A DNA stretch of 6,162 bases from Bacillota bacterium. GTDB lineage: Bacteria; Bacillota; Clostridia; Tissierellales; Sedimentibacteraceae. Location of the stretch: the NCBI GenBank assembly GCA_029239575.1, contig JARBUP010000173.1, forward strand, positions 1-6,162. Reading direction: 5' to 3'. How positions within the stretch are numbered: position 1 is the stretch's first letter; each line of letters begins with the position of its first letter. Below the pieces are notes generated by a model. That model was given only the letters and a program-made list of their open reading frames with translations. It was not told the DNA's origin and searched no databases. Below are positions 5,540 to 6,162 of the stretch, one piece after another. The translations under genes and the position numbers were made by a program.

Positions 5540-5674
5540 TTAATAAAGATTTGCAAAAATTTCTTTTATTTCATCACTATTTAATTGCACATAGTTGTTT
5601 GATAGAAATCTTACATCCAATTCTTCGTAAGTGTGAAAGTAAAATATTTCTGGAACAACTCTTAAAGCTTGCAT
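5540..5674 (-). pseudogene. Internally deleted 4-hydroxybutyrate dehydrogenase gene, 44-codon remnant
   Basis: This is an open 44-residue reading frame with ATG at 5674 and a good ribosome binding site (AGAGAGGA, 5681-5688). Residues 1-19, MQALRVVPEIFYFHTYEEL, resemble the N-terminus of NAD-dependent 4-hydroxybutyrate dehydrogenases. As I recall it, the Clostridium kluyveri enzyme begins MKLLKLAPDVYKFDTAEEF. Residues 22-44 (RFLSNNYVQLNSDEIKEIF, then ANLY) resemble the same enzyme's C-terminus, recalled as RLLVNNYEPFSREDIVNTY, then KKLY. Family members are iron-dependent alcohol dehydrogenases of about 370 residues, so about 325 codons, including all catalytic and metal-binding residues, are missing, joined in frame between residues 19 and 22. 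It sits between the aminotransferase stop (80 nt upstream) and the permease, where the intact gene would fit a GABA pathway. It cannot be an active dehydrogenase. It may still be translated as a short peptide. The comparison is from memory, not a search. Confidence 0.72.
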
Positions 5675-5754
5675 TTATTTTCCTCTCTATGCCCTTTAAA
5701 TTTAATGCCATTTCCCTTATAAAATATATAATTAATTTTTTACTATTATATATA

Positions 5755-6162
5755 CTATTTCATGCAAGTTTTGATTGCGTTTTCATAAATTTGTAAACCT
5801 GCATCTAATTGTTCATCAGTTATTACAAGTGGTGCTAAGAATCTAATAACATTGCCGTAAGTACCAGCACTTTCCAATAAAAGTCCATGTTGTATAGCTT
5901 CATTTATAATAGCATTTACAATTTCAGAATTAGGTTCTTTTGTAGCTTTATCTTTAACAAATTCAATACCGATCATACAGCCAATGCCTCTTACATCGCC
6001 GACAACCTCATACTTTTCTTGCCATTCTTTCCAAGTTCTCATAACCTTTTCAGATATTTTAAGGGCTTTACCTGGTAAGTCTTCTTTTTCCATTATATCT
6101 ATAACTTGTAGTGCTGAAGCACACGCTAATGCATTTCCACTATATGTTCCACCAATAGTACC
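5755..6162 (-). CDS. gabT: Class III aminotransferase, probably 4-aminobutyrate aminotransferase, C-terminal 135 codons (truncated by window)
   Basis: This is a PLP-dependent cytoplasmic enzyme that most likely transfers the amino group of 4-aminobutyrate to 2-oxoglutarate, giving succinate semialdehyde and glutamate. The reading frame is open to the window edge. The Met at 6093 is internal, because the 23 codons before it encode GTIGGTYSGNALACASALQV, the conserved class III stretch (usually GGTYGGNPLACA) whose Thr contacts the PLP phosphate of the partner subunit. The C-terminal small domain follows, with VRGIGCMIGIEF, GLLLESAGTYGNVIRFLAPL and TDEQLDAGLQIYENA, in the usual order and length for GabT-like proteins. 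The PLP-binding lysine lies upstream, outside the window. Context favours GABA: a 4-hydroxybutyrate dehydrogenase remnant and an amino-acid permease follow on the same strand. Ornithine-type or other class III enzymes are alternatives. A 45-bp piece of a second, related copy is at 3517-3561. Confidence 0.88.
   Translation of the reverse strand, partial: GTIGGTYSGNALACASALQVIDIMEKEDLPGKALKISEKVMRTWKEWQEKYEVVGDVRGIGCMIGIEFVKDKATKEPNSEIVNAIINEAIQHGLLLESAGTYGNVIRFLAPLVITDEQLDAGLQIYENAIKTCMK

Noticed and set aside
5551..5796. Plus-strand open frame of 81 codons
   Set aside because: It runs antisense across the 4HbD remnant, the spacer and the aminotransferase end. The minus-strand reading has homology and a ribosome binding site; this one has neither.
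5887..6078. Plus-strand open frame of 63 codons
   Set aside because: Antisense shadow of the aminotransferase gene.

Overview
The window is AT-rich DNA that reads like a low-GC anaerobic Firmicute, most likely a member of the Clostridia. The codon use is A/T-ending, the Shine-Dalgarno sites are strong (AGGAGG/AAGGAG type), U-tract terminators are common, and the gene types are familiar from amino-acid-fermenting clostridia. Taxonomy is inferred from style and content, not from a marker gene.

Layout. Positions 1-513 (+) are the 3' end of a methyl-accepting chemotaxis protein, closed by a strong bidirectional terminator. Positions 645-1595 (-) encode a complete D-2-hydroxyacid dehydrogenase of the CtBP-like branch. 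A 191-bp divergent spacer follows, with a good sigma-A promoter for the next gene and two candidate palindromes. Positions 1787-3463 (+) encode a complete sigma-54-dependent activator: PAS-type sensory region, AAA+ domain with GAFTGA loop, TyrR-like helix-turn-helix. It starts at TTG. Positions 3464-4067 are a scarred interval built of duplicated pieces around a small four-cysteine protein gene (3588-3893, -). Positions 4068-5474 (-) encode a complete 12-TM amino-acid permease of the APC superfamily. Upstream of it on the same strand lie a perfect 9-bp hairpin/palindrome (5503-5525), a 44-codon ORF (5540-5674), and the C-terminal 135 codons of a class III aminotransferase, probably 4-aminobutyrate aminotransferase, which runs off the right edge.

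How the genes fit together. An aminotransferase, a 4-hydroxybutyrate dehydrogenase and an amino-acid permease would form a 4-aminobutyrate (GABA) uptake and fermentation module: GABA to succinate semialdehyde to 4-hydroxybutyrate. The convergent sigma-54 activator is a plausible controller. Here the dehydrogenase step appears broken. The 44-codon ORF carries only the N-terminal and C-terminal ends of a 4-hydroxybutyrate dehydrogenase, joined in frame, with its ribosome binding site intact.

The most unusual content is this pattern of decay and rearrangement. The last codons of the activator plus its terminator occur twice (3405-3513 and 3954-4053). Between the copies sit a 45-bp piece of the aminotransferase gene (3517-3561) and a 55-bp second copy of part of the small cysteine protein gene (3571-3625). 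The simplest reading is a tandem duplication of the whole catabolic module followed by large deletions. I see no tRNA, rRNA, CRISPR array, transposase or integrase. No complete new defence or mobile system is visible.
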